In this document: one piece after another, positions 6,490 to 14,001 of the stretch | Layout of the letters: the number at the start of each line of letters is the position of its first letter | Numbering within the stretch: the stretch's first letter is position 1 | Source of the DNA: a virus | Reading direction: 5' to 3' (one strand) | IMG/VR virus record: IMGVR_UViG_3300020469_000308 | Span: 1 to 21,161 of that record | DNA: 21,161 nt | The notes under the pieces: model-generated | What the model was told of the DNA's origin: nothing | What the model saw: the letters and a program-made list of their open reading frames with translations, nothing else | The model's database searches: none | Program-made: the position numbers and the translations under genes

Positions 6490-7082
6490 TATCTTGTTAA
6501 CATCCTTTGACTATCTCGCCACACTTTACCTTTATTGGCTTTAGCAAATCTCTCAACCGGGAGAAATAATGCTATATCCCATTCGGTAGCTTCTACGGCA
6601 ATTAAACGTGATCTAATATGGTTATTTAGGTATCTTTTTATTGTTGGTTTATAAAATTTTAAAGATGCCATTTGTTTGCACCTTTCGTATGATATTTTTA
6701 TTCTAGTCTTATCATCATATTTTGTATCTGTGGCAATTTCATATAATGCATCCATAAACAATGCTCTCATTTTATATGGAAGATAATGAAAATTTAATCC
6801 TAGAAATCCATCATCCATTTTTTCGATAGGAAATATAACAGGAAATTTATCGTAATAAGGCAATTTATCTTTAGTTTTAGGATCATAAAAAAACATTATC
6901 ATAGATCCAGGTCTAACCATATCAGGTTGAGTAGTCTTATTTGCTTGCCTTAATAGTTTAGTTGCAGTAACATTTGTTAGTTGTGCTTTTGACCTATACC
7001 AATTTCTTGCTTGTTTAGTTAAAGCAGGAACTTGACTTATATTAAGACCTTTTGTAATTAAATCATTAAATACAGTTGCCAT
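6489..7082 (-). CDS. conserved T4-type structural protein, possible gp2-like DNA-end protector
   Basis: A 197-residue basic protein. Its core motif is MFFYDPKTKDKLPYYDKFP (residues about 63-81) followed by DGFLGLNFHYLPYKMRALF (about 91-109). A second conserved-looking block is FYKPTIKRYLNNHIRSRLIA and then VERFAKANKGKVWRDS near the end. I recognise this arrangement from T4-like marine phages but cannot name it with certainty. In T4, gene 2 (protector of the DNA ends during and after packaging) lies next to gene 4, and this gene directly follows gp4, which favours a gp2-type role. The start codon comes immediately after the gp4 stop, so translation is probably coupled. T4 gp2 is longer (about 274), so the match is only by motif impression and position. 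Confidence 0.5.
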   Translation of the reverse strand: MATVFNDLITKGLNISQVPALTKQARNWYRSKAQLTNVTATKLLRQANKTTQPDMVRPGSMIMFFYDPKTKDKLPYYDKFPVIFPIEKMDDGFLGLNFHYLPYKMRALFMDALYEIATDTKYDDKTRIKISYERCKQMASLKFYKPTIKRYLNNHIRSRLIAVEATEWDIALFLPVERFAKANKGKVWRDSQRMLTR

Positions 7083-7535
7083 TTATATTCCTAATTCTTT
7101 TTCTGTCATAATCTGAAATTTCCATTTTCTATCTTTACAGAATGCATCTGCAGCTCTCCATTTAGCTTCATTCATCCCATATGTCTTTACTTGGTTCAAC
7201 CATCTTCTACTAACTCTGCCCTTTACTGTATATTTATTCTCCATTAAAGGTGGTATTGTTTGTGCTTTAGGTTTTACTTCTATTACCACAGTCTCGGTTA
7301 TTCCATTCTTATTAATCATTCTAACCCAAAAGTCTGGAAAATATCTTCTCCATTTGCCATCTAGAGGATTTTGATATCTAATACAAAATTCTTCACTTGA
7401 CCAAAATAATACCTTATCATGGTTGTCTAAATATATCATAAGTTTGCGCTCCCACAAACTACGATAAATAACATTAGATGGGTCGCCTTTATACTTCTTT
7501 GGATTTTTTGGGTTGTATCTACCTCTATATGCCAT
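7083..7535 (-). CDS. 4: gp4-like head completion protein with PD-(D/E)xK nuclease motifs
   Basis: A 150-residue protein, the same length as T4 gp4, which completes DNA-filled heads before tail attachment. The N-terminus carries NPKNPKKYKGDPSNVIYRS and then LWERKLMIYLDNH, with E29 in the first helix. Strands bearing RRYFPDFWV (P67-D68) and VIEVKPK (E86, K88) follow, which is the PD-(D/E)xK layout of TnsA-like nucleases. The C-terminal half is basic (KGRVSRRWLNQVKTYG). It is the first gene of the minus-strand operon. No ribosome-binding site precedes the ATG; instead a perfect late-promoter box ends 6 bases upstream, predicting a leaderless message. Catalytic activity is inferred from the motifs only. 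Confidence 0.88.
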   Translation of the reverse strand: MAYRGRYNPKNPKKYKGDPSNVIYRSLWERKLMIYLDNHDKVLFWSSEEFCIRYQNPLDGKWRRYFPDFWVRMINKNGITETVVIEVKPKAQTIPPLMENKYTVKGRVSRRWLNQVKTYGMNEAKWRAADAFCKDRKWKFQIMTEKELGI

Positions 7536-7540
7536 AAGTA

Positions 7541-7548
7541 TATTTATA
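7541..7548 (-). promoter_or_regulatory. T4-type late promoter for the gp4 operon
   Basis: On the minus strand 7548-7541 reads TATAAATA, the exact T4 late consensus. Placing the box at -13 to -6, as in T4, puts +1 on the A of the gp4 ATG (7535). The + strand copy of the same bases overlaps the AAGGAG ribosome-binding site of gp48 (7548-7553). The octamer alone could be chance in AT-rich DNA; its position at the divergent start raises the odds. Confidence 0.5.
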
Positions 7549-7561
7549 AGGAGTAATAAAC

Positions 7562-8446
7562 ATGGAAATGATGGGTAACAGAAAACCAGTAGCTGCTGTT
7601 GTTAATACTAGCAAAGCATCTTCAGGTGCACCTGCACAATTACAATATCCAGCTAATATTGGCTCACATGCAATGATGTTTTCTTTTATGAAATACAATA
7701 GAAACAAATCGTATGTAGAGGGAAAAATTATTAATAATATTCAATTGCCTATTCCACAAGAACTTAATGAAGTATATTCCGCATCGTATCAAGATGCTGA
7801 ACTGGGTACGTTTGGTGGTGAAATGTTACAAGCAGGATTAGCTCTTAGTGATGCTATAGAAAATATACAAAATACAAGTGGTTCTAAATTAGCAATGGCT
7901 GCCACTGAAGGTGGTAAAATATTAGATAGAGCACGTGATCTTTCTACAACAGCTGCAGTGGGTCTTGCATTAAGAAGAGCAGTTGGAGGGATATCAAATG
8001 AATTGGGTGGTGTAGTAGATTTAGCTAAAGGCAATATTCCAAATCCTCATGCTGCATTATTGTTTAATGGTGTGAATTTAAGAACCCATAATTTTACCTG
8101 GAATTTATCTCCAACAAATCAAAAAGATGAAGATAAACTATTAGAAATATTTAACGAACTTAAAAAACATATGCATCCAACCGCTAAAGGTATAACAACA
8201 AGTGGTGGGGGAGATTCATTATTAACATACCCAGATGAAGTAGATATAACATTTATGGGGTCATCAAGTTCTTTATATAAAATTAAAAGATGTGTAATAT
8301 CAGCTTTAAATATTAATCAAGCACCTAATGGAGCAGCATTTCATGCAGGCACAGGCAATCCTGTATACTATGCAGTATCAATGTCCTTACGTGAAGTTGA
8401 AATAATTACAAGAGATGATTTTACTTTCCCAGACATTTCAACATAA
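7562..8446 (+). CDS. 48: gp48-like baseplate tail-tube cap protein
   Basis: A 294-residue protein (T4 gp48 has 364). gp48 sits on the hub and is the platform on which gp54 and then the tail tube assemble. The first 50 residues are flexible with AQLQYPANIGSHAMMFSFMK, followed by a strand-rich region with INNIQLPIPQELNE. A hydrophobic Ala/Gly helix region (about 85-155) precedes PNPHAALLFNGVNLRTHNF, WNLSPTNQKDEDKLLEIFNE and LKKHMHP, which form the gp19-like tube fold shared with gp48/gp54. AAGGAG (7548-7553) lies 8 bases before the ATG. It opens the divergent baseplate operon. In T4, genes 48 and 54 are adjacent and co-oriented; here they are on opposite strands. Confidence 0.8.
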   Translation: MEMMGNRKPVAAVVNTSKASSGAPAQLQYPANIGSHAMMFSFMKYNRNKSYVEGKIINNIQLPIPQELNEVYSASYQDAELGTFGGEMLQAGLALSDAIENIQNTSGSKLAMAATEGGKILDRARDLSTTAAVGLALRRAVGGISNELGGVVDLAKGNIPNPHAALLFNGVNLRTHNFTWNLSPTNQKDEDKLLEIFNELKKHMHPTAKGITTSGGGDSLLTYPDEVDITFMGSSSSLYKIKRCVISALNINQAPNGAAFHAGTGNPVYYAVSMSLREVEIITRDDFTFPDIST

Positions 8447-8460
8447 TAAGGATCATTATA

Positions 8461-8976
8461 ATGAGTTATTTTAAATATTTTAAAAATATTGTATATAAAA
8501 ATTATACTGTAAAAAATATACTTGAAAGTGTAAAAATTCGAGATCTAATTGAAGATGATTTAAAAGCATATTTGCCATATACTATAAAACAAGGTGATTC
8601 AATTGAATCAATAGCATATCACTACTATGGGAGCACAGATTATTTTTGGTTGGTTTGTTTATCCAATGATATAGTTGATCCTTACTATCAATGGCCAATG
8701 AATAGTATAGAATTAGATAAGCATATTAAATTAAAATATGGTAGTACTGAAATAGCAAAAAATACTATCGAATATTATAAAGATTCTGATGGTATGTTGT
8801 ATACTCCTGATAGTTATGTATATTCTAATGCAGGTGTTGGCGATTGGGTTGCAGTAGATGCATATACAGCAGAAGATGAAAAAAATGAAAATAATAGAAA
8901 TATTTTATTATTAGATAAAACCTATTTATCTACCGCAGAAGAAAATTTAGAAGGGTTATTAGATGGCCGCAACTGA
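8461..8976 (+). CDS. 53: gp53-like baseplate wedge protein
   Basis: A 171-residue protein (T4 gp53 has 196). gp53 binds the wedge near gp25 and the hub and holds wedges together. Residues about 40-75 form a LysM-like unit: YTIKQGDSIESIAYHYYGST, then YFWLVCLSNDIVDPYYQWPM, the signature of the gp53 family. The C-terminal region is acidic and asparagine-rich. AGGA precedes the ATG, 14 bases after the gp48 stop, and the 3' end overlaps gp27 by 14 bases. T4 also keeps 53 next to 4 and 5, so the surroundings agree. Confidence 0.88.
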   Translation: MSYFKYFKNIVYKNYTVKNILESVKIRDLIEDDLKAYLPYTIKQGDSIESIAYHYYGSTDYFWLVCLSNDIVDPYYQWPMNSIELDKHIKLKYGSTEIAKNTIEYYKDSDGMLYTPDSYVYSNAGVGDWVAVDAYTAEDEKNENNRNILLLDKTYLSTAEENLEGLLDGRN

Positions 8977-10252
8977 ATTTAGTCCAGCAGGTTCTGGAGG
9001 ATTAAAATCATTAGAGATCATTAGTGGTGATGAAAAAATTAATCTTATTCCACTATTAGAATCAATACAGATTAATGAATCATTGATGTCGCCTTCATTT
9101 AATTGTGTAATATATATTGTTGATGCGTTAGATATAATCAATTCATTACCAATTGTAGGTGAAGAACAAATTAATGTTACATTAAACTCAAGTGGTGTTG
9201 GTGTAAGGTCTTATAAGTTTCAAATAACTTCTGTAGATAATGTTGTATCCACCGTTGGATCAACAACAAGCAGATATAAGTTACAATGTATAACATTAGA
9301 AGATATAGAAAATGCATTAGTTAGTGTAGACAAATACTTAAATGATATGATATCATTAAGTGCTCTAAATGTCTATGAGGATACTTTGCAAAGTGTAGAC
9401 AATACTATTTTTAATTATCATCCAACAGGAAACCGAGCAGATTATCTTGTTAATGGACTATTACCATTCGAAACAATGAAACATTTATGTGGACGAGCAT
9501 ATAGTGAAACTAGCGCGTCAAGTTATTATGCGTTTTATAGAAATAAAGATGGATTTAATTTTCATAATATTGAACAACTTATAAAAGACGGTAGAGATAA
9601 TCCAATTGCAACATATAATTATGATGAATCTATTAGAACTTCCTTAGCATCAGTAACAAAAAAATGGGAAAAAGAATTTTATAATATTAAAAATTATGTC
9701 ATTGATTCAAGATCAAATATTGGAGACAGAATATATAATGGGGGATTATCCTCTAGTGTTGAAGAGGTAGATATTATATCTAAACAAATTACATACCATG
9801 ATTATATAGCACATGCACACTTTAATGATATTAATGAATATGCTACTGATAAAACTGCGGTAAATCCTAATAGTGATAGTTTTTTAGAAAAGCATGCTTA
9901 TAAAATTAATGAAAGATCAACATATATTACAGATGTAACACGGTTTGATCAATATGCTAAAAGTATTATACCAAGAAGATTATCATATAGTTTATTAACA
10001 CAAAATTTAAAAATGAATGTTAAAGTTCCTGGCAATGTAGATTTATCAGTTGGAAAAGTAATTGGTTTAAATTTACCAACAGTTCATGGATTTACTATTC
10101 CAAAATTAAATGATAATTTAATTTCTGGTAATTGGCTAATAACAGATGTTGATCATATTACAGACGGACAAGAATTTGATACATCTTTTTATTGTGTAAA
10201 AATAGGATTTAAAAAAGGCTTAAATAATGAAAAACACTACAAAAAGCAATAA
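8963..10252 (+). CDS. 27: gp27-like baseplate hub protein
   Basis: A 429-residue protein, slightly longer than T4 gp27 (391). gp27 trimers form the cup that connects the gp5 spike to the tail tube. The N-terminal SLEIISGDEKINLIPLLESI and INESLMSPSFNCVIYIVDAL strands match the first hub domain of gp27/VgrG-like proteins. The middle has LPFETMKHLCGRAYSETSAS and YYAFYRNKDGFNFHNIEQL, and the C-terminal part has VPGNVDLSVGKVIGLNLP with GNWLITDVDHIT, the usual late strands of these hubs. AAGGG lies 8-9 bases before the ATG. The gene overlaps gp53 by 14 bases and gp5 by 26, typical of a tightly coupled operon. Confidence 0.87.
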   Translation: MAATEFSPAGSGGLKSLEIISGDEKINLIPLLESIQINESLMSPSFNCVIYIVDALDIINSLPIVGEEQINVTLNSSGVGVRSYKFQITSVDNVVSTVGSTTSRYKLQCITLEDIENALVSVDKYLNDMISLSALNVYEDTLQSVDNTIFNYHPTGNRADYLVNGLLPFETMKHLCGRAYSETSASSYYAFYRNKDGFNFHNIEQLIKDGRDNPIATYNYDESIRTSLASVTKKWEKEFYNIKNYVIDSRSNIGDRIYNGGLSSSVEEVDIISKQITYHDYIAHAHFNDINEYATDKTAVNPNSDSFLEKHAYKINERSTYITDVTRFDQYAKSIIPRRLSYSLLTQNLKMNVKVPGNVDLSVGKVIGLNLPTVHGFTIPKLNDNLISGNWLITDVDHITDGQEFDTSFYCVKIGFKKGLNNEKHYKKQ

Positions 10253-11522
10253 TATATACATTGGAGTTGTAGAGGATAGAAATGATCCTGAACAAATGGG
10301 TAGAATTAAAGTTCGATTTGCAGGAATACATAGTGAATTGAAATCAGATGTACCAACATCAGTTTTGCCATGGGCACAAGTAATACAAGATATTACATCA
10401 GCTGGTGTATCTGGTATAGGCAGATCTCCAACAGGAATAGTAGAAGGCACATGGGTTATTGGCATGTTTTTAGATCCCGGGTATAATCAAAAACCTATTG
10501 TTTTAGGCACAATCGCAGGCCATCCGACTAATTATCCTAATCCTGATCTTGGGTTTAACGATCCTAATGGCAAATATCCTTCTAATATTGACCAATCGGA
10601 TATACCAATACTATCTCGAGACGATGCAGAAAGTAGTAATATGCTTTCTACTAAAAGAGAAACCAAATTAGAAGATGTTCCTACAGCAATAGCTCCACAC
10701 GTATTTTCTGTAATGCCTGATAAAAATGATAGATCATTATATAATAGATCATCTTGGAGTGAGCCTAATCCTAGGTATGGTGGAGAAGAAAGAGACAAGT
10801 ATCCCGATGATGTAAATGAATCTACGTATCCTTTTAATCATGTTAATACTACAGAAGGTGGCCATACCTTTGAGATTGATGATACACCTAATGCAGAAAG
10901 AATACATGAATATCATACAGCTGGCACATTTAGAGAAATACAACCAGACGGCAATCGTATTACTAAAATAAATGGTAAGGATTATGAAATAGTTGTTGAT
11001 AATAAAAATTGTTATATAAGAGGATCATTAAATGTTACTGTGGCTGGCAATGCTAGATTATATGTACAAGGTGATATGATTACTGAAGTAGATAAAGATT
11101 ATTATCTAACCGTCAAAGGTGATATGATAACAAAAGTACAAGGCAATAAAGTTACAGAAATTGTATCAGATTCAAGTACACAAATAAATGGAAATAATAG
11201 TATACGTATAACAGAAAATCATACAGAAACAATTAATAAAAATAGCACCTTGTCTGTTGGAATAAATAGTAAAACAACTATAGGTGGTAATAGTAATATT
11301 TCAGTTACTGGTAATCATTTTCATATGAATACAGGTGATTATAGTGTAGTTGTTGTTAATAATATTAATGTGGGTGCTGCTAATACTATTGGGTTTGCTG
11401 CAGATAATACAATGGCTATAAAATCAACAAATAGTATGACGATTGAAACAGATTCGACAATGGATATAACTGCTGCTGCTGATTTAACAGAAGTCGCCAA
11501 TAATATACACATGAACCCTTAG
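10227..11522 (+). CDS. 5: gp5-like central spike protein lacking the lysozyme domain
   Basis: A 431-residue protein; T4 gp5 has 575 with an internal lysozyme. Residues about 8-100 form the OB-fold domain (NIYIGVVEDRNDPEQMGRIK, VRFAGIH, GTWVIGMFLDPGYNQKPIVL, GTIAGHP). A polar linker (about 105-200) has no lysozyme-like sequence. GGHTFEIDDTPNAERIHEYH then TAGTFREIQPDGNRITKI (about 211-248) lead into a long repetitive beta-helix (about 255-431) of VTVAGNARLYVQGDMI, LTVKGDMITKV and SIRITENHTETIN type, the membrane-piercing needle. It overlaps gp27 by 26 bases; the ATG lies shortly after an AAGGC. Loss of the lysozyme part means cell-wall cutting must come from elsewhere or is not needed here. Confidence 0.9.
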   Translation: MKNTTKSNNIYIGVVEDRNDPEQMGRIKVRFAGIHSELKSDVPTSVLPWAQVIQDITSAGVSGIGRSPTGIVEGTWVIGMFLDPGYNQKPIVLGTIAGHPTNYPNPDLGFNDPNGKYPSNIDQSDIPILSRDDAESSNMLSTKRETKLEDVPTAIAPHVFSVMPDKNDRSLYNRSSWSEPNPRYGGEERDKYPDDVNESTYPFNHVNTTEGGHTFEIDDTPNAERIHEYHTAGTFREIQPDGNRITKINGKDYEIVVDNKNCYIRGSLNVTVAGNARLYVQGDMITEVDKDYYLTVKGDMITKVQGNKVTEIVSDSSTQINGNNSIRITENHTETINKNSTLSVGINSKTTIGGNSNISVTGNHFHMNTGDYSVVVVNNINVGAANTIGFAADNTMAIKSTNSMTIETDSTMDITAAADLTEVANNIHMNP

Positions 11523-11531
11523 GATACACAA

Positions 11532-13583
11532 ATGCCATTTCAAGAAGTCAAAGACACTAAAATTGTATCACTATTCCAAGAACCTATAGTAATTGATAGT
11601 GTTCAAGGTAAAAATTATGGATCTAATTACTTTGGGTCCGTATCATATGAACAAAATGGTAGTACTTTATTTTTATCAAAAAAATATGCAGTAGTAAAGG
11701 TTGATTATACAACTGCAGGCGAACAAAATGCACCTAAAAAAAGTGATGGTACTGATTATCTTCCTCCTATTACATGTGGCCCTGATGGCAAATTACAAGG
11801 ACTAGAGGAAGCTATATCTCTTGCTACAGATAAAGCATTAGAAGCTATTAATGACCCTACAAAAGGTATAGCAGCAAATATAGGCAAGATTAAAAGTGAG
11901 GTGTCTGGGGCATTGGATGAAATTAACAGTAAGATTAGTGATTTAGCAAAGCCTGAATCTGAAGTAGCTCAAAATATGCAAAAAGATTTCGAAGATTTAT
12001 CAAAGAAATTAAATGATCCAGAGTTTGGGAAAGAATTGAGTGATGGCATAAAATCTGCAGGGGATAAATTAAGCCAATTTCTTGGTGGTAGTATAGATGG
12101 TGCTGCAGCAGCAGGTTCAAATTTATCAGGATCTATTAGTGCTGCCTTAGGCAATATAGATACAAATGCAATACAATCTGGTTTAAGTAATGATATTGGA
12201 AAGGCTCAAAACTTTCTATCTGGTTCGGGTGACGGGTCATTAACAGGAGAATTGTCAAAAGCATTTGGATCAAATATTGGTGAATTAGGTGGTATAAGTA
12301 ATTCACTAACTGGTGGAACAAATAATTTAGCTGGTATTAAAATTCCTAGTGTAAGTAATACAGAAATTTTAAGCAAATATAATGCATCAAAACAAAAAGC
12401 AATAGCTGAGTTTGAAAAAATATGGAGTCCTGCATTAGGCAAAACTGATACTAGTGTAGATAAGCTTATGGGAGTATTAAATGATCCCACTAATACTTTA
12501 GAGATATGTAAATTGTGTCCTAATGTAGATTTAGTTGAATCTGGCAAAGATGCATCAGGTTTGCCAATATTTAAGGATATAATAAAAGGCATACCTCTCA
12601 CTGTGCCAGAGACTGATGCAGTTAAAGAAAAAACTCAAGTTGATATTATACCAAAAGACTCTGTCAAAATAATAACTAAAATAAAACCAGAACAAGGCGA
12701 GGTAGCTTCAATAGTCAAAAAAGAATCTACTGCTACTGTTTTAAATAATGCAACTGAAAAAAATAAAATTATTGTTAAAAAAGCACCGGTAGTTACTACT
12801 CCAAGTGCTGATAAAAAAGAGGAAATACCTTTTACTAAAAGAATATATATTGTTAGAGATGCATTAGCAGGTAATGAAATAACATTCACAGTATCAATTA
12901 GTCCAGTAAATGGTGACTTTATTTGGTATGGGAGTATGACAGGTATTAGAGGGCCTGCTACTAGTGGAATGACTGACCAAGGTTACTTAAAACCTGGTGT
13001 AGGTTTGCCCGAAGCTGCACCAGAGTTTTGGCGCAAGTATACTGAAAAATGGAAAGAAAAACAAGATGGGCTAATAAAATCAATACAGAGTGAAATAAGT
13101 GATTTAAAAGAATCAAGTATGCCAGAGGTTAAAAAATCACCTAGTTTATCTAAAAATGCAAGAGTTGCCAAGCTCCAAGGTGAATTAACCTTATTTAAAG
13201 AAGATGCGGAACGAATGTTTGAAGGATTACCATTAAAACATCAAACAACAAAAACAAAACTTTACAAGCAATATAAAGCATCAAGTTCTAAATTACAAGC
13301 TAGACAAAATCAATTATCTATTAATCCAATTATTGTGTTTACTCCAGTTATAAAAAGCGAAGGACAATTTTGGCAAGAAGCTGAAGAAGATGATACAGAC
13401 GTAATGAATGCATTAGAAGAATTAATTGAGACTTACGAGAGAAGAATAAAATATGTTAGAAAAATAAATGGATTAAAAAGTGAGTTAACGAATGAAGATG
13501 ATGTTGAGAGCGAAATAAAAGAATTAAAGCGCCAATTAAGAGATGCAAAAGAATTAAAACCTAATTATCCGTTTGGTGAATAA
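11532..13583 (+). CDS. large baseplate-operon protein of unknown function (683 aa)
   Basis: I do not recognise this protein. Residues 1-85 look strand-rich (TKIVSLFQEPIVIDS, STLFLSKKYAVVKVDY). About 90-180 is helical and coiled-coil-like (SEVSGALDEINSKISDLAK, MQKDFEDLSKKLND). About 180-270 is a Gly/Ser/Ala-rich low-complexity stretch. ICKLCPNVDLV (C326, C329) is a CxxC motif; one other Cys is at 82. A second strand-rich domain (about 435-490, RIYIVRDALAGNEITFTVSI then DFIWYGSMTGIRGP) precedes a charged, helical C-terminus (about 500-675). It lies between gp5 and gp25, has AGGA 7 bases before its ATG, and is almost certainly a virion part by position. It does not look like the T4 gp5.4 PAAR tip. 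A hub or spike accessory, or fibre attachment protein, are possibilities only. Confidence 0.85.
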   Translation: MPFQEVKDTKIVSLFQEPIVIDSVQGKNYGSNYFGSVSYEQNGSTLFLSKKYAVVKVDYTTAGEQNAPKKSDGTDYLPPITCGPDGKLQGLEEAISLATDKALEAINDPTKGIAANIGKIKSEVSGALDEINSKISDLAKPESEVAQNMQKDFEDLSKKLNDPEFGKELSDGIKSAGDKLSQFLGGSIDGAAAAGSNLSGSISAALGNIDTNAIQSGLSNDIGKAQNFLSGSGDGSLTGELSKAFGSNIGELGGISNSLTGGTNNLAGIKIPSVSNTEILSKYNASKQKAIAEFEKIWSPALGKTDTSVDKLMGVLNDPTNTLEICKLCPNVDLVESGKDASGLPIFKDIIKGIPLTVPETDAVKEKTQVDIIPKDSVKIITKIKPEQGEVASIVKKESTATVLNNATEKNKIIVKKAPVVTTPSADKKEEIPFTKRIYIVRDALAGNEITFTVSISPVNGDFIWYGSMTGIRGPATSGMTDQGYLKPGVGLPEAAPEFWRKYTEKWKEKQDGLIKSIQSEISDLKESSMPEVKKSPSLSKNARVAKLQGELTLFKEDAERMFEGLPLKHQTTKTKLYKQYKASSSKLQARQNQLSINPIIVFTPVIKSEGQFWQEAEEDDTDVMNALEELIETYERRIKYVRKINGLKSELTNEDDVESEIKELKRQLRDAKELKPNYPFGE

Positions 13584-13602
13584 ATAAGATATAGAGGTAA
13601 AT

Positions 13603-14001
13603 ATGGCTACACAATCAAATAGAGAAATATATAGTGATTTTAGAAATGATTTTGCTATTCATCCTATCAGAAAAGATATTTTAAAAAATACAAATGAAAA
13701 TGCTGTTAAACAAAGCATCATGAATATATTGCAAACATCCCAAGGCGAAAGATTATTTCAGCCGACTTTTGGTGGTGATTTAAGAGCTTACCTTTTTGAA
13801 AATGTTACTCCATTTACAGAAAAATCAATACAAAATGCTATAATATCAACAATAGAAAATTACGAGCCAAGAGCAGGGTTAATTGATGTTATCGTATCAG
13901 CAAATCCCGATCTGAATCAATATTCAGTATCAGTTACATTTTATGTAATAAATAAAGAAGAACCAATACAATTAGACTTCATATTAGATAGGGTAAGATA
14001 A
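13603..14001 (+). CDS. 25: gp25-like baseplate wedge protein
   Basis: A 132-residue protein, the same length as T4 gp25. gp25 stabilises the inner wedge ring and links to gp6 and the sheath. It has the family pattern: YSDFRNDFAIHPIRKDI, then NAVKQSIMNILQTSQGERLF and QPTFGGDLRAYLFENV, followed by the conserved NYEPRAGL (EPR motif) and closing strands VSVTFYVINKEEP. AGAGG (13593-13597) precedes the ATG. The stop overlaps the gp6 ATG (TAATG). An AATAAATA near the end of the previous gene is one base off the late-promoter consensus. Confidence 0.96.
   Translation: MATQSNREIYSDFRNDFAIHPIRKDILKNTNENAVKQSIMNILQTSQGERLFQPTFGGDLRAYLFENVTPFTEKSIQNAIISTIENYEPRAGLIDVIVSANPDLNQYSVSVTFYVINKEEPIQLDFILDRVR

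Noticed and set aside
7513-7544. sigma70-like boxes TTGTAT and TATATT for gp48
   Set aside because: The 20-base spacer is too long and the match is weak.
8474-8490. AATATTTT-A-AAAATATT palindrome at the start of gp53
   Set aside because: Only A/T, inside conserved codons, and expected by chance in such AT-rich DNA.
11532-11800. N-terminal part of the 683-aa protein as a fused PAAR spike tip (gp5.4)
   Set aside because: No PAAR-like repeats and no metal-binding His/Cys set is visible; only a single Cys lies in this part.
12206-12601. 131-codon antisense frame within the 683-aa gene, and similar frames at 15853-16161 and 17623-17964
   Set aside because: They are shadows of well-supported + strand genes, without start signals or family-like sequence.
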